A stretch of DNA of 64,000 nt from Russula earlei (Eukaryota > Basidiomycota > Agaricomycetes > Russulales > Russulaceae). This document shows, one piece after another, positions 46,523 to 56,661 of this stretch; the first letter of the stretch is position 1; every line of letters begins with the position of its first letter. Location of the stretch: contig JAGFNK010000114.1 in assembly GCA_025769875.1 (NCBI GenBank), positions 61,937 through 125,936 on the forward strand. Direction: 5' to 3'. The notes beneath the pieces are model-generated. The model ran no database searches and was not told the origin of the DNA. It saw only the letters and a program-made list of their open reading frames with translations. The position numbers and the translations under genes are program-made.

Positions 46523-47288
46523 TGTTGGCTTTACAACCAGCCAGTCTGGCCAGGATTGCCATTTACTCAAGAAGACTCTCTCACTTGCATTGCGACTCCT
46601 TCCATTTCGGGCTATCCTCTGTTGTACAAATATGCTATGCAAGGCACTCACACGACAGCACGTTTCCTAATTGGTAATCATCGCTGGCAGCACATGCCAC
46701 CCGCACCATGACCGAACAGCAGCAAACTCTTAGAAAGTGCATAATCATCTGACGTCATCAAGCTCCATGACATCGGCTGACTGAGCGCTCCTCTTTTAGG
46801 CCCCACAGGCATCATAATGATGTCATCGCTCCACAATGATCAGTAATGCGCTCAGTAAGCCTGAAACTTGACACAAGCAAGTTTATGCCTCTGTAGTCCT
46901 ATTGGATGGTACCAAAGAGTCTAGAATAGTCCCAGTGCTTTGTAATCGACCCTGTACACTGTATATAAGCCCCAATGAAGCATGGCAGTCGTCAGACTGT
47001 CCATTTGTGATACTCTCATCCTCCTGGGTACTCCCCTGTGACCGCTCAGTTTAAAGTCTACTCTCGTCTTCAAGGTACTCTTCAACGACCGCCTTGTTTA
47101 AAGCCCCTCGCTGCACTGGCCTCTACTCTTCGCCTCTGCCTCTTGCAACACGTACCAGTACCCATCTGGTATCTTCTAGTCGTTTGGCTCGTCCTCCTGT
47201 TCAATGCCGTTTACGCCGTGTACCATCTGTTCCGACCCTTGCCCACCTGCTCCTGAGTCCTTAGTGATCAGCAGTACGTGTCTTGACA
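46523..47288 (+). repeat. Solo LTR of the gypsy-2 family inside the transposase
   Basis: Runs closely parallel to the gypsy-2 5' LTR at 51408-52235. Shared blocks include CAATGATCAGTAATGCGCTC, GTTTATGCCTCTGTAGTCC, the TATATAAG box and the terminal GTACGTGTCTTGACA. No internal retroelement sequence accompanies it, so it is a recombination remnant. Boundaries are set by comparison and may be off by a few bases. Confidence 0.8.
46962..46969 (+). promoter_or_regulatory. TATA box in solo LTR
   Basis: TATATAAG in the same context as the box at 51909 in the gypsy-2 LTR. Confidence 0.55.
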
Positions 47289-48651
47289 ATGGCTTTGCAG
47301 GTGCATCCTTGTGATACCAACCCTTCTTCCATCGATTGTGTGCATAAAATATTGATTCATCGTGGAACCAGACGATGACATGCGTGCCCTGGACATTGAC
47401 TTCCTCTGGTATGTTGTCCTTTGTCCAACTATACATATGGTCCTGAATTTCATGCCATGCTGGTAGGAACTTCATTTCATGATACCAGATGACATCAGAC
47501 GTTCATGACCATCTGCATATTGACCCTTCGTTGGTGCTGTGAGATGGTAACCCAGAGATGTCAGGTAACAACATGCTGTCCTCTTGGATATTGTTTTTGT
47601 GATGCCATGTTTCTCCTTGATGTCATTGCAAGCCAGGAATTGTACCACCTTCTTAGCTGAGATTTCCTTCCCAAGCTCCTGGAGATGGAGACTGATGTCC
47701 AATGCCAAATCTTCATCTGTGAGCATAGACTCGTTCCAATCACCATAGGGATTGACTGGCAGAACAGAGCGATCTTGGATAAATCACTTTGAAAGTCTAG
47801 CCAGCTGACAAGCACAGTATTGGCCCCTTCCTAGAGATACAGCAGCCTGACATGCAGTGGCCCCCCATTTATCAAATGTCATCGATTGAGGGTTTGTGTA
47901 AAAGTTGAGCATTGTCTGCATTCCTTCCATCCGAATCCTGATGAATGGATCAATTTTGGGATCTTTGTACCCAGCGCCCATTTTCCTTGGAGGACACAAG
48001 ATTTCCTTCAGGTCTTTCAAAGCATCCACCGCCTGCGACTGCATTGGTGCTTGGTGCAAATGTCCATCGTGTTTATGCACTTCCCTCCAGTGTGTATTGT
48101 CCTGCAGCTGTGCACTTTCATGTGAACTTGATCCTGGCTCTCCAATGTCTCCATTGCATGAATGTGCCTCCTGATGATTTAGATTGCATAAAGACACATT
48201 GTCAAATCCAGACTGATGAGGTAACTGCTCCGAAGGGATGACCTTATTACTAACATAATTTGGATCTTGGAGAAATCATGTACTGGGCTTGGGACATTTT
48301 CCTTGTCACTGTCGCAATGATTGACTTTCCTCTGCTTGGAACCCTGGATGCCCTTCTTAAGGTTTGTAATCCTTGAGAGGGTTGATTTCCATTTTCCACC
48401 CATGTGACTGGCACTCAAGGAGAAGATGCACAACCTTCAAGTGATGCAATGTGCAATATTGACATGCAGCACTGTTATTTTTAGGAAATTGGTTCAATGG
48501 TGTGATCTCACATAAAATTGACAATCTCAATATCATTAATAGTGGATTTAGACCAATTCCCTGAGAATACATTTTGTAGAAAGTGGTTGCAGAAGTCTCA
48601 TACTTTGATTTTATAGAATTTTTGACTGTTTCGGGACATTGTCACGCTGAT

Positions 48652-48689
48652 CACGTGACGTTGGTGGGCTATGGACACCTTCTACCTTA
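48652..48689 (-). repeat. Right terminal inverted repeat of the DDE transposon
   Basis: Inverted copy of 45252-45289. One base separates its outer TA from the first base of the copia LTR at 48691. Confidence 0.8.
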
Positions 48690-48690
48690 G

Positions 48691-48981
48691 TGGACCAAGT
48701 AGTCCTCGTTCCTCCTGATTAATGAGGACTTCTCAGTCAGTTTTGTTGGACGAAGGCTCAGTCTTGTATATGAAAGACTGATATTAGGTTAGTAAGCTAA
48801 CCTGTTGGACGAAGGCTATGTACATAATGAGTATATGTAAATGGTAAAGGAATGTGCTACTGACCTCAGTCTTGTATATGAAAGACTGAGGGAAAAAAGG
48901 AATGGTGGTATCAACATGGTGTTCTAACTATCCGGTCCGTTTGGTCCATTTCTCTGCCATGCAGTGGCTGTGTTTCCAACA
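48691..48981 (-). repeat. Copia 3' LTR
   Basis: 291 bp beginning TG and ending CA, with short imperfect inverted ends (TGGACCAA / TTCCAACA). It contains two internal copies of a block with CTCAGTCTTGTATATGAAAG, each near a GTTGGACGAAGGCT motif. The single-copy border lies against the transposon terminal repeat. Confidence 0.7.
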
Positions 48982-48994
48982 TGCCCCCTCAGCC

Positions 48995-51406
48995 CTAGTG
49001 GTGTATTCCCATCTCCTGCATAAAATGCTCATGTTTCTCTCGACTCAGCCCCTTTGTCAGCACATCTGCAAGTTTTTCCCCAGTAGGGATGTAAGCAAGT
49101 TTGACTTTGCAGAGCTTGACTTTCTGGTGCAGGAAGTGGTGTCTCACTTCAATGTGTTTTGTGTGGTCATGGAACTCCGGGTTCTTCGTGATGGTGATGG
49201 CTGACTGGTTGTCAATATTGAGAGTGGTGGGGAGATGGGTGTCTTCACCCAATTCAGTGAGTAGACATCTCAGCCAAATGGCCTCTTTGGAGGCATGTGC
49301 TCCTGCAATGTATTCTGCCTCGGTGCTTGACAGTGCAACCAAGGCTTGTTTCTTTGAGCTCCAACTCACAGCCCCTCCTGCCAACATGAAGATGAAGCCT
49401 GATGTGGACTTGCGATCCTTCATGTTGCTGGCCCAGTCTGCATCCACATACCCAACTAGGGTTGGCTGAGTCCTGAGGCCGCGTTGGAAGACTAGGTGTT
49501 TGTCGCTTGTGCCTCGGATGTATTGGATGGCATGGTCAAGTGCACATTGATGATCATTTCTGGGGCATGCAGCGTGTCGTCCAAGGGCTGCAACGGTGAA
49601 GGCAAGGTCAGGTCAGGTGCCTAGCATGAGGTACATGATGGCCCCAAGTGTGCGTTGGTAGGACTTGATGTCCACATCTGGTGTGTCCACTTTCAGAAGG
49701 TGTTCATTTGCCAGCATGGGGGTGCTGATTGGTCGAATGTCCAACTTCCCTAGGTGTTGAAGAACTTCTTCAACGTCTTTCTCCTGAGAGAGTGCTATCC
49801 AGCCCTCTTCCTGGTTTTGCGTGACATGTACACCGAGTATCCAGGTTATCTCCCCTAGGTCCGTCATCTGATACTTCTGTTTTAGTTTGTTTTTATCAAT
49901 GTTGATGGAATCTAGGTCATCAGAGACCATGGTGATATCATCAACATAGAGCGCAATTATGGACAGGCGCTTGTGGTTACGACGGATGAAGATGGTGTGG
50001 TCAGCATCAGTGTGGGTGTAGCCCATGTCACCTAGTGAGTCTTTGATGTTCTCATACCAGACTCTCCCCCCTTGCTTAGTCCCATAGACAGCTTTGAGTA
50101 GTTTCAGTACCATGCCATTTGGAATGTTGAAGCCAGGAGGTGCGTCCATGTAGATTTCATCTTTCAGCTCTCTGTTCAAGTATGCTGACTTGACATCCAT
50201 CTGATGGACCTCTAGGTTGTGCGCAGTGGCTAGGGCAAGGATCGCGCATAGGGACACAAGTTTTGCAACGGGTGCGAAGGTTTTGTTGAAGTCGATACCT
50301 TTGATCTGGGTGAATTCCTGCACAACAAGGCGAGCTTTATATTTGATTATTGTTCTGTCCGGTCCCCTCTTTATTTTGAAGACCCATTTGCTGCCAACTA
50401 CCTTTCAGTTTTGTGGCCATGGGATGATTTCGAACACATCCATGGACTTGAATGCATGACGCTCATCATCGCAAGCCATTTCCCATTCTGCCACATTGGG
50501 GCGGGACATGGCTTCTGCATGTGTTTTTGGGTCAGTGGTCACATCAATGTGTGCCACATTTCCTCGTTCAGTACATTTCTTATGTTGTGTGTATGATGTG
50601 ATGGAATACCAGGGGTCATCATCACAAGTTGTGCGTGTGTGGTATGCCTCAGTCATCCGGAAGTGGGCTGGACAGGTACATTGTCCACTTTGTATGGTGT
50701 AGGTTGTACTGCTTGTATTGATGGCTGGGCAGGTGGAGTGGTGTTGACCACGCGTTGCGGTTTGGCGTGTGGTGGTAGTTCCGCCTCTACTGTCAGTTGC
50801 GGGCCTTCCGCCCCCTCAATCTCATTTTCCACCCCATCTGCCTGTTCATTTTCGCTGTCTGAGTCAGATTCGAGGACTGTCCACTCAACGTGCGGAATTG
50901 CTGGGCCCCCTTCATTGAATACAATGTCGCACGATTCAAGGATGCGGTGAGTGGGCCGGTGGATGAGTTTGTAGGCTTTCCTCTGGGGAGCATATCCCAG
51001 GAGTGTGCACACCAGTGACCTTGCATCTAACTTGGTGCGTTTATCTTCTGGGATGTGGACGAACGCACGCACACCAAAGATGTGAAGCTGTGAGAGGTTG
51101 GGTTTGTTCCCGCTCCAGGCTTCCTTGGGTGTCATGTCATTGAGTGTGCGTGTGGGGGTGACATTGTGGATGTGCGCTGTGTATTCAAGGGCATGGAGCC
51201 AGAAGGACTCGGGCAGCGCAGCGTCCGTGAGCATTGCCCAGACTTTGTCCAGGAGCATCCAGTTCATATGTTCTGTGATGCTGTTATGTTGAGATGTGTC
51301 TGGGGTGGTGAGTTCCAGCTTAATTCCTTTCTCTGTGAGGAACTTCTGAGACTCTTTCCTAGTGTATTCGCCCCCTCCGTCGGAGCAGAGGACTTTCAGC
51401 TGCTGG
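48995..51406 (-). pseudogene. Copia pol (integrase C-part, reverse transcriptase, RNase H), with stops
   Basis: The integrase part starts mid-domain (LKVLCSDGGGEY, the second catalytic Asp region; the expected LRSD is LCSD) with GVRAFVHIPEDKRTKLDARS and a Glu/Asp-rich linker. Reverse transcriptase: SKWVFKIKRGPD, GIDFNKTFAPVAKL, QMDVKSAYLNREL and the active site ALYVDDI. RNase H: DADWASNMKDRKSTSGFIFM, ALSSTEAEYIAGAHASKEAI and IEVRHHFLHQKV. It ends GLSREKHEHFMQEMGIHH. In-frame TGA stops interrupt at 50405-50407 and 49613-49615 (in the GT-x-PDL motif, consistent with CGA to TGA). One frame shift lies near 50653. It is inactive. Confidence 0.85.
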
Positions 51407-51407
51407 C

Positions 51408-52235
51408 TGTTATGAACCAAGGCCAAGTCCTGGCCAAGGATTGTCCTATTTTACTCAAGAAAGACCACCCTCACTTTGCATTGCCGACTCCCTTCCATTT
51501 TCTGGGCTATCCCTCCTGCGGTACAAGATATTGCTATTGCAAAAGCACTCTAACACGACCAGGCACCGGTTTCCTAATCGGGTAATCATCGCGTGGCAGC
51601 CACATGGCCACCCAGCCACCATGGACCCGAAACAGCGGCACAAACTCTTAGAAACTGTTGCATAAATCATCTGATGTCATCAAGGCTCCAATGACATCAT
51701 GGCTGACTGAGCGACTCCACAGTGACCTCATAGGCTCACTAAGCGCCCCACAGTGACATCATAATGACGTCATCGCTCCACAATGATCAGTAATGCGCTC
51801 AGTAAGCCTGAAACTTGGCATAAGCAAGTTTATGCCTCTGTAGTCCTATTGGATGGTACCAAAGAGTCTAGAATAGTCCCAGTGCTTTGTAATCGACCCT
51901 GTCTACTGTATATAAGCCCCAATGAAGCATGGCAGTCGTCAGACTGTCCATTTGTGATACTCTCCACTTCCTGGGTACTCCCCTGCGACTGCTCAGTCTA
52001 AAGCCTTCCCTCGTCTTCAAGGTACTCTTCAACGACCGCCTTGTTTAAAGTCCCTCACTACACTGGCCTCTACTCTTCGCCTCTGCCTCTTGCAACACTT
52101 ACCAGTCCCCATCTGGTATCTTCTAGTCGTTTGGCTCGTCCTCCTGTTCAACGCCGTTTACGCCGCGTACCATCTGTTCCGACCCCTGCCCACCTGCTCC
52201 TGAGTCCTTAGTGATCAGCAGTACGTGTCTTGACA
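51408..52235 (+). repeat. gypsy-2 5' LTR
   Basis: 828 bp, begins TGTTATG and ends CTTGACA. Bounds come from comparison with the solo LTR at 46523-47288 and from the break in copia integrase. Contains a TATA box and a pyrimidine-rich tail with no ATG. Confidence 0.8.
51909..51916 (+). promoter_or_regulatory. TATA box of gypsy-2 LTR
   Basis: TATATAAG. Two ATGs (51922, 51929) follow within 25 bp. A transcription start about 30 bp downstream (near 51940) would exclude both from the transcript; the start position is inferred. Confidence 0.55.
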
Positions 52236-52281
52236 TCTGGACAGTCTCTCATCATCCCTGTATTGACCAGCCAACGCTCAA

Positions 52282-53205
52282 GTGTCCACTCCTAACTCCC
52301 CCACTTTGGTTAACACCTCCTTGCGCCTCCCTTCTCCTCTGCAACCTACCCCACGTACCGCCCTTCGCGTCCTCACTGAAGACATCGACCCAGTCGACAA
52401 ATCCTCACCCCTCAGCCTCTTGTACTCCCCAACAGCTCCCCCTTCGTCTCCTACCACTGTCCAGCCTATCCCAGACAACTTTGTCCCTGTCGGCACCCCC
52501 CCTCCAGTGCAGAACGAGCAACAGCAAGCGGACCGTCCTCCCTTACCTGAAGGCTTCCTCGACCGTCCCCCCTGCACAGTATTTCGCTTCCATCCTCACC
52601 AGTACTTCGTCCTTCCTACCACCAATCGTCGCCAGGAGCAGTGGCGTCCCCTCCACGACTTGAATCATCAAGACTACCTTGGACGCATCCCTACCTCAGA
52701 CCAGTTAGCTCGTCGCGCATTCACAGACACCTTCACTACCGCCTTTCGTGCACGCATCGTCCACACTTTTGCGGTAGAACCCTCCAACACTGCCCTTGCC
52801 ACCCAGTACAATCTCACCCCCTTCGGCATCTGCTCCAACGTCGGGATATACGCCCCGGACGCTGACTTTCCCCTCGGACGCATCGCATATATTTTTAACA
52901 CTTCGTTGTTTAGGAAACTACTTACCTTGCCTGCTATTTACCGCCCTGCTTACGAGGGCTCGTTTTGCTTATCTATCGTACACGACTTCTTGGACGGACG
53001 TCTTGCTTTCGCATACGGCTACTTACACTTCGAGGAGAACAGTAACCGCGTGTCCCTACGTCACTATTCGACTTATACAGTCGACACCATCCGCTTTAAC
53101 CCCCAACTACTTCGCTTTTGCTTTACGCCTCGTATTCCCCTTAACCCTCTCGAAATAATTGAGAGGTACCAACTCGAGACTATAGATCTTGCGCACGGTT
53201 CTTAA
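52282..53205 (+). CDS. gypsy-2 leader ORF, 308 codons, no methionine codon
   Basis: Open frame of protein-like character that begins after a stop and contains no ATG at all; 52282 is GTG. The N-terminal third is Pro/Ser/Thr-rich (PSPLQPTPRTALR, DNFVPVGTPPPVQNEQQQ). The remainder looks folded: FRFHPHQYFVLPTTNRRQ, ARRAFTDTFTTAFRARIVHT, GICSNVGIYAPDADFPLGRI and SIVHDFLDGRLAFAYGYLHF. I do not recognise the family. It sits between LTR and gag, where some Ty3/gypsy lineages carry an extra ORF. Initiation would have to be non-AUG or from an upstream spliced exon. Confidence 0.5.
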   Translation: MSTPNSPTLVNTSLRLPSPLQPTPRTALRVLTEDIDPVDKSSPLSLLYSPTAPPSSPTTVQPIPDNFVPVGTPPPVQNEQQQADRPPLPEGFLDRPPCTVFRFHPHQYFVLPTTNRRQEQWRPLHDLNHQDYLGRIPTSDQLARRAFTDTFTTAFRARIVHTFAVEPSNTALATQYNLTPFGICSNVGIYAPDADFPLGRIAYIFNTSLFRKLLTLPAIYRPAYEGSFCLSIVHDFLDGRLAFAYGYLHFEENSNRVSLRHYSTYTVDTIRFNPQLLRFCFTPRIPLNPLEIIERYQLETIDLAHGS

Positions 53206-53233
53206 AAAGTAAGAACCACCCTTGTAACGCTTC

Positions 53234-53250
53234 AATAAAGATCGAATAAA
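53234..53250 (+). promoter_or_regulatory. Tandem AATAAA motifs after the leader ORF
   Basis: AATAAA at 53234-53239 and 53245-53250, about 30-45 bp past the leader ORF stop. They could end a short LTR-initiated transcript. This is a motif observation only. Confidence 0.3.
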
Positions 53251-53274
53251 GATCCCTTTCTTGTTTTAACTAAA

Positions 53275-54778
53275 GTGCCTCGAGAATACGCCTTAGAAGA
53301 AGACGAAGAAGAAGACGCTATCACTAGACACGTCCTAAATCTAAATCACTATCGAACCTGGACCTCTGTTGCGTTCCCTGTCACCACTTTAACCAACTTA
53401 CACGACGTACCAGAAGTTGAACCACCTCACGAGGACTTCCCCCACCTTATTGTTAAAGAGTTCCTTGGAGTCTTGCCTTTTGGACAGCTCTTAAGCCACG
53501 ACGAACACGCACTATACCTTGAAACCCTTAGTCGACTTCTACCACCAGCACGACAACAACTTACTATATTGGCACCTTGCTCAAGCGAAGAACATCCAAG
53601 GACAGCCAGTTGACTACCAGTCCTTACGCACTAGTGAATTAAACCTTTGGACCAGAATCATTCAACCACGCCACCACATCATTGTCCACTCTTTAAGGAC
53701 AGGGTATCGCTTGTTTTATCTGGCTTGGACATACATCAGCTACTACCGTCTCACCGTCCAGTTCTACCACCTACGCCTCAACAGAATACAAAGGGAAGAT
53801 CAATCTTACGTCCAACTTGCTGTTGTACCAGGAATACACAACACCTTTGACTGGGAAACTAACTCTTGGCTATACGATGCAGACTACAATCAACCTTGGG
53901 CAATTACCAGCCCAGACGCCTCATATACTGGTCCCCCTGCATACTATTCTGTCCCAGCAATCCTAGAAGCCTCAAGTCTCGCCCCTCGACCCCTCACACC
54001 GATTCAGACCACTGTCCCAACTAGCCAAGAACGTTGGTCTGCCAGCACAGAAGATACTGAGTCAAATCCGTGGACAGGCAAGGTGTAACTGCAAAACAGA
54101 GTATTGCACGTGCAACTTTCGACCAGACACACCCCCTACTCCTAACGGAATTACCTTGTGGACACCAGGCGATTACCATCTCCCCATTCGATAAATCTGG
54201 CTCCTCGACACAGGAGACGCGCGTCATCCCAACGACCCCCTGAGAGAGAAACAATTCCCAACGCAAGAGGATTTCTTGTTGAAAGACCATTACCTCCTAC
54301 CCCTCCTGACGCCTACGTACCCTTGTTTACCAATCGTATTCCTACCCCTGTCATACCTATCCAACCCTTTGCATCACCCCTTGTTGAATCCCCTGATAGT
54401 ACCGATCTTAGGAATACTGATTTACACTGTTATCTACCAGAACAATCCTTCTTAGCATTAAACCTACCTACGCGTTCAAGGAGAGAGTTAATTGAATTCA
54501 AGAATTATTGTACCCAAGCTTGGCATCAACGACTGACACACTTTATAGTTTACAAGCACCCCACCAAGGAAATAAGTGACTTTGCCATCTCTCCAGCAGA
54601 ATTTGAAGGATATCTGTGGAAAACTCGAGTAGTTCTAACACAAAGCAGCATTACTGAAGAATACTCCCGAATCCAATTAAGAAAACATCAAGGAAGACCG
54701 GATACCATTCGACTAAAACCAGCCTACACCATTGCATATCCTTGGAACAACGGCCATTGGACTATAACAGTCGTCTAG
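53275..54778 (+). other. Continuation of ATG-free reading frames in gypsy-2 leader, frame-broken
   Basis: Successive open stretches in shifting frames: 53275-53613 (same frame as the preceding ORF), 53519-54088, a short middle frame, and 54158-54778. They read as protein (HDEHALYLETLS continuing into LVDFYHQHDNNLLYWHLAQA). Around 54084-54113 one frame gives a C-x-C-x5-C-x-C cluster (RCNCKTEYCTCNFRPD) followed by TPGDYHLP. Entry to that frame from the previous one needs one base removed at AAA 54064-54066. The only ATG in the span is at 53877. Function unknown. Confidence 0.45.
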
Positions 54779-54782
54779 ATCT

Positions 54783-55043
54783 ATGAGCACTAGGAGAGAC
54801 ATCACTGACGAAGAAGAAAATCTAATCCCACTCCTATTTGAAAACCTCAGTTACGACACCCAAGATCACTGTTACCGAGGAAAATTTGCAGGCACACCTA
54901 TTATCAACCACGGAAATCTTTCTGACACTTGGTTATACGAAGACGATAACGACGAAGTTACCACCGAACAACTTAAAGCGGCAGCCCCAGGAGCAGAAAA
55001 CGTTCAAGACTTCAACCCCTATAACTATCAGGCCTCTTCCTAG
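54783..55043 (+). CDS. Small acidic ORF in gypsy-2 leader
   Basis: 86 codons from an ATG at 54783. Acidic, no family recognised. Because the rest of the leader lacks ATG, this ATG may be a chance mutation within the longer reading frame rather than a true start. Confidence 0.3.
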   Translation: MSTRRDITDEEENLIPLLFENLSYDTQDHCYRGKFAGTPIINHGNLSDTWLYEDDNDEVTTEQLKAAAPGAENVQDFNPYNYQASS

Positions 55044-55333
55044 ACAGACCAGTCAAGTGGAGTCGTTCTAGAAGACATTGGGTTTACTATAACAATCGAG
55101 AAGTCGATTTCTCAGCCAGAACACCTCAAGAAGTTACCGCTATCCTAGGAACTGCTCAGAGCACTCGAAGCACCACTCCAGGACCTTCTACTCGGCGTAA
55201 TACCCAACAACCTACTCCTCATACAACTAGCAACGTACCACAAGCAGTCCCTCGAACGCTCACTCCAACTAGAATCCAACTACAAGGTTCAGCCCCACCC
55301 ATTGTTACAGCTACAACAACTCAGAATCCCACC

Positions 55334-56292
55334 ATGTCAAGCAATCCGCGCCTTGTCGGAACAGCACCAGAACCCTTTGACGGAAAGGCTGATAACGCAG
55401 AAGCCTTTTGGGCAGCTTTGGCCAATTATTACTACATCAATGGCGACTCCTTTACAGATGAAAGCAAGAAAGTTGCCGCTGCACTAACCCACTTTAAAGT
55501 AGGAACACCCGCCTGGAGCATGGGCTAGAGAACAAACCACCAAGGCTATGGCTCGTACTGTAGCAGACTATGGGTCATGGGACGACTTCAAGAAAGCCTT
55601 TGCCGATCATTTTATCCCTGCAGAAGCAGAAGTTGGCCTCCGCTAATACCATGCACACCTATTATCAAGGAAAACTACCGTTCAATGAATGGTATCAGAA
55701 ATGGTCGCACCACGCATCACGAGCTACCACCGATGAAAGAACAAAGATGTACGCATTTAGGAAGAACATCAACCCGGCCTTACATCAGAAAATACTGGGA
55801 ATCACACCAACACCAACTACGCTTGCAGCCCTTGTCAAAGCAGCAAGAGAATTCGACAACCTTTTCCACCTATACAACTCCACTGCTTTTCGAGGAGAAC
55901 GCTCTGTGCGTGCCCGAGGATTGAACACTCAAGGATCAGATAATCCATTGGAAATTAACTTGTACCAAGGAGAGCCCAATGAACAACCCTGGGAATCCAG
56001 AAGTGAAAGGAAACCCCTCACAGATGCAGAGAAAGAATTTCGACGCAAGAACAATCTCTGTTATTATTGTGGAAAGAAGAATCATATGGCAAATCAATGT
56101 AGAGCAAAGAAAGCAGCTCAAGGACGCCAACGACAAGGATCTCGCCCCCAAGCAGTCAGAGCCACAACCATCCAAGATGAAAACATCGAACCTGTGCAAG
56201 AAGAACCCATTCCTGTTGCTTCACTAACGACTTGGAGAGAAACACTTACAGACTCGATCCTCCGCCCACGATCTGCTCCTATGGATTTTTAA
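55334..56292 (+). pseudogene. gypsy-2 gag (capsid and zinc knuckle), frame-broken
   Basis: The ATG at 55334 has an optimal context (CCCACCATG). The capsid-like segment begins VGTAPEPFDGKADNAEAFWA, with ALTHFKVGTPAW. After a one-base shift (near 55518-55521) come WAREQTTKAMARTVADYGSW and DDFKKAFADHFIP. After another shift near 55640 come MHTYYQGKLPFNEWYQKW and YAFRKNINPALHQKILGI. The nucleocapsid CCHC box CYYCGKKNHMANQC lies near 56059-56100. Domain order is that of Ty3/gypsy gag. Confidence 0.8.
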
Positions 56293-56661
56293 TTGGACCC
56301 CCTTCTGCACCAAGGAGGGACACGGTCCAAATCAGTACGATACAAAGAGAAATCAATTACCCCAAAGTTTTTACCAAGAATATTCGCTCCCCTTCCATTG
56401 CCTTGAAAGTTACCTTAGTAGGGAAGACAAGCGGCAAAGAAATCGGTGCAAGAGCCCTGCTCGACAGTGGAGCAGAAGGAATGATAATCCATGAACAATT
56501 TGCACAAAGACACCACCTGCACCTTTGAACTATGATCAAACCCTTGCCAGCACAAAATGTAGATGGAACACAAAATGCCAATGGACTAATACGCTTTAGC
56601 ACCATCCAAAGACTTCGCATTCAAGCGCACACAGGCGCCACTCATGACGAACAAGCAGAAT
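56232..56661 (+). pseudogene. gypsy-2 aspartic protease, truncated by gypsy-3 insertion
   Basis: Frame with FTKNIRSPSIALKVTLVGKT and the retropepsin active site ALLDSGAEGMIIHEQFA. An in-frame TGA follows (56529-56531). The frame continues through IQRLRIQAHTGATHDEQAEL and is cut at 56662 by the gypsy-3 LTR. Confidence 0.75.

Larger units (their letters stand above)
46058..48197 (-). pseudogene. DDE transposase, broken
   Basis: From 5' to 3' on the minus strand the pieces are a helix-turn-helix-like part near 48110-47830 (DPKIDPFIRIRMEGMQTML), HLQELGKEISAKKVVQFLAC, the segment TSLGYHLTAPTKGQYADGHE, the first catalytic Asp strand VIVWFHDESIFYAHNRWKKG, and, beyond the solo LTR, YFTSDDI-type sequence, ILTEFYPEYDHHFVYDNAPS with the second Asp, and MPKFTPKIGKNWGID. 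This order is that of DDE transposases common in mushroom genomes. Frames change repeatedly and an LTR splits the gene between the two catalytic aspartates, so it cannot be active. Confidence 0.75.
45254..48687 (-). mobile_element. DDE transposon with TA-flanked terminal inverted repeats (decayed)
   Basis: The left end (45252-45289) and right end (48652-48689) are inverted repeats matching at 36 of 38 positions. In both, the outer edge reads TA followed by AGGTAGAAG, consistent with the TA target duplication of the Tc1/mariner superfamily. Between them lie minus-strand transposase remnants and one solo LTR. The right terminus is directly abutted by the copia LTR. Confidence 0.75.
48691..51407 (-). 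mobile_element. Ty1/copia retrotransposon, 3' part, interrupted by gypsy-2
   Basis: Minus-strand element comprising a 3' LTR (48691-48981), a polypurine tract (minus-strand GGGCTGAGGGGGCA just before the LTR), RNase H, reverse transcriptase and the C-terminal part of integrase in the copia order. At 51407 the integrase reading stops at the gypsy-2 LTR. The missing 5' half is not in the window. Confidence 0.85.
51408..56661 (+). mobile_element. Ty3/gypsy-type element gypsy-2, 5' part, interrupted by gypsy-3
   Basis: 5' LTR 51408-52235, then a 3.1-kb leader with ATG-poor reading frames, gag from 55334, and a retropepsin that is cut by the gypsy-3 LTR at 56662. Reverse transcriptase, integrase and the 3' LTR are presumably beyond the right edge, on the far side of gypsy-3. 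The insertion splits copia integrase. Confidence 0.8.

Noticed and set aside
45254..48687. Assignment of the DDE transposon to the KDZ group
   Set aside because: I see no CxC domain or KDZ-specific block. The TA-flanked repeats point to Tc1/mariner-like, so only that broader class is stated.
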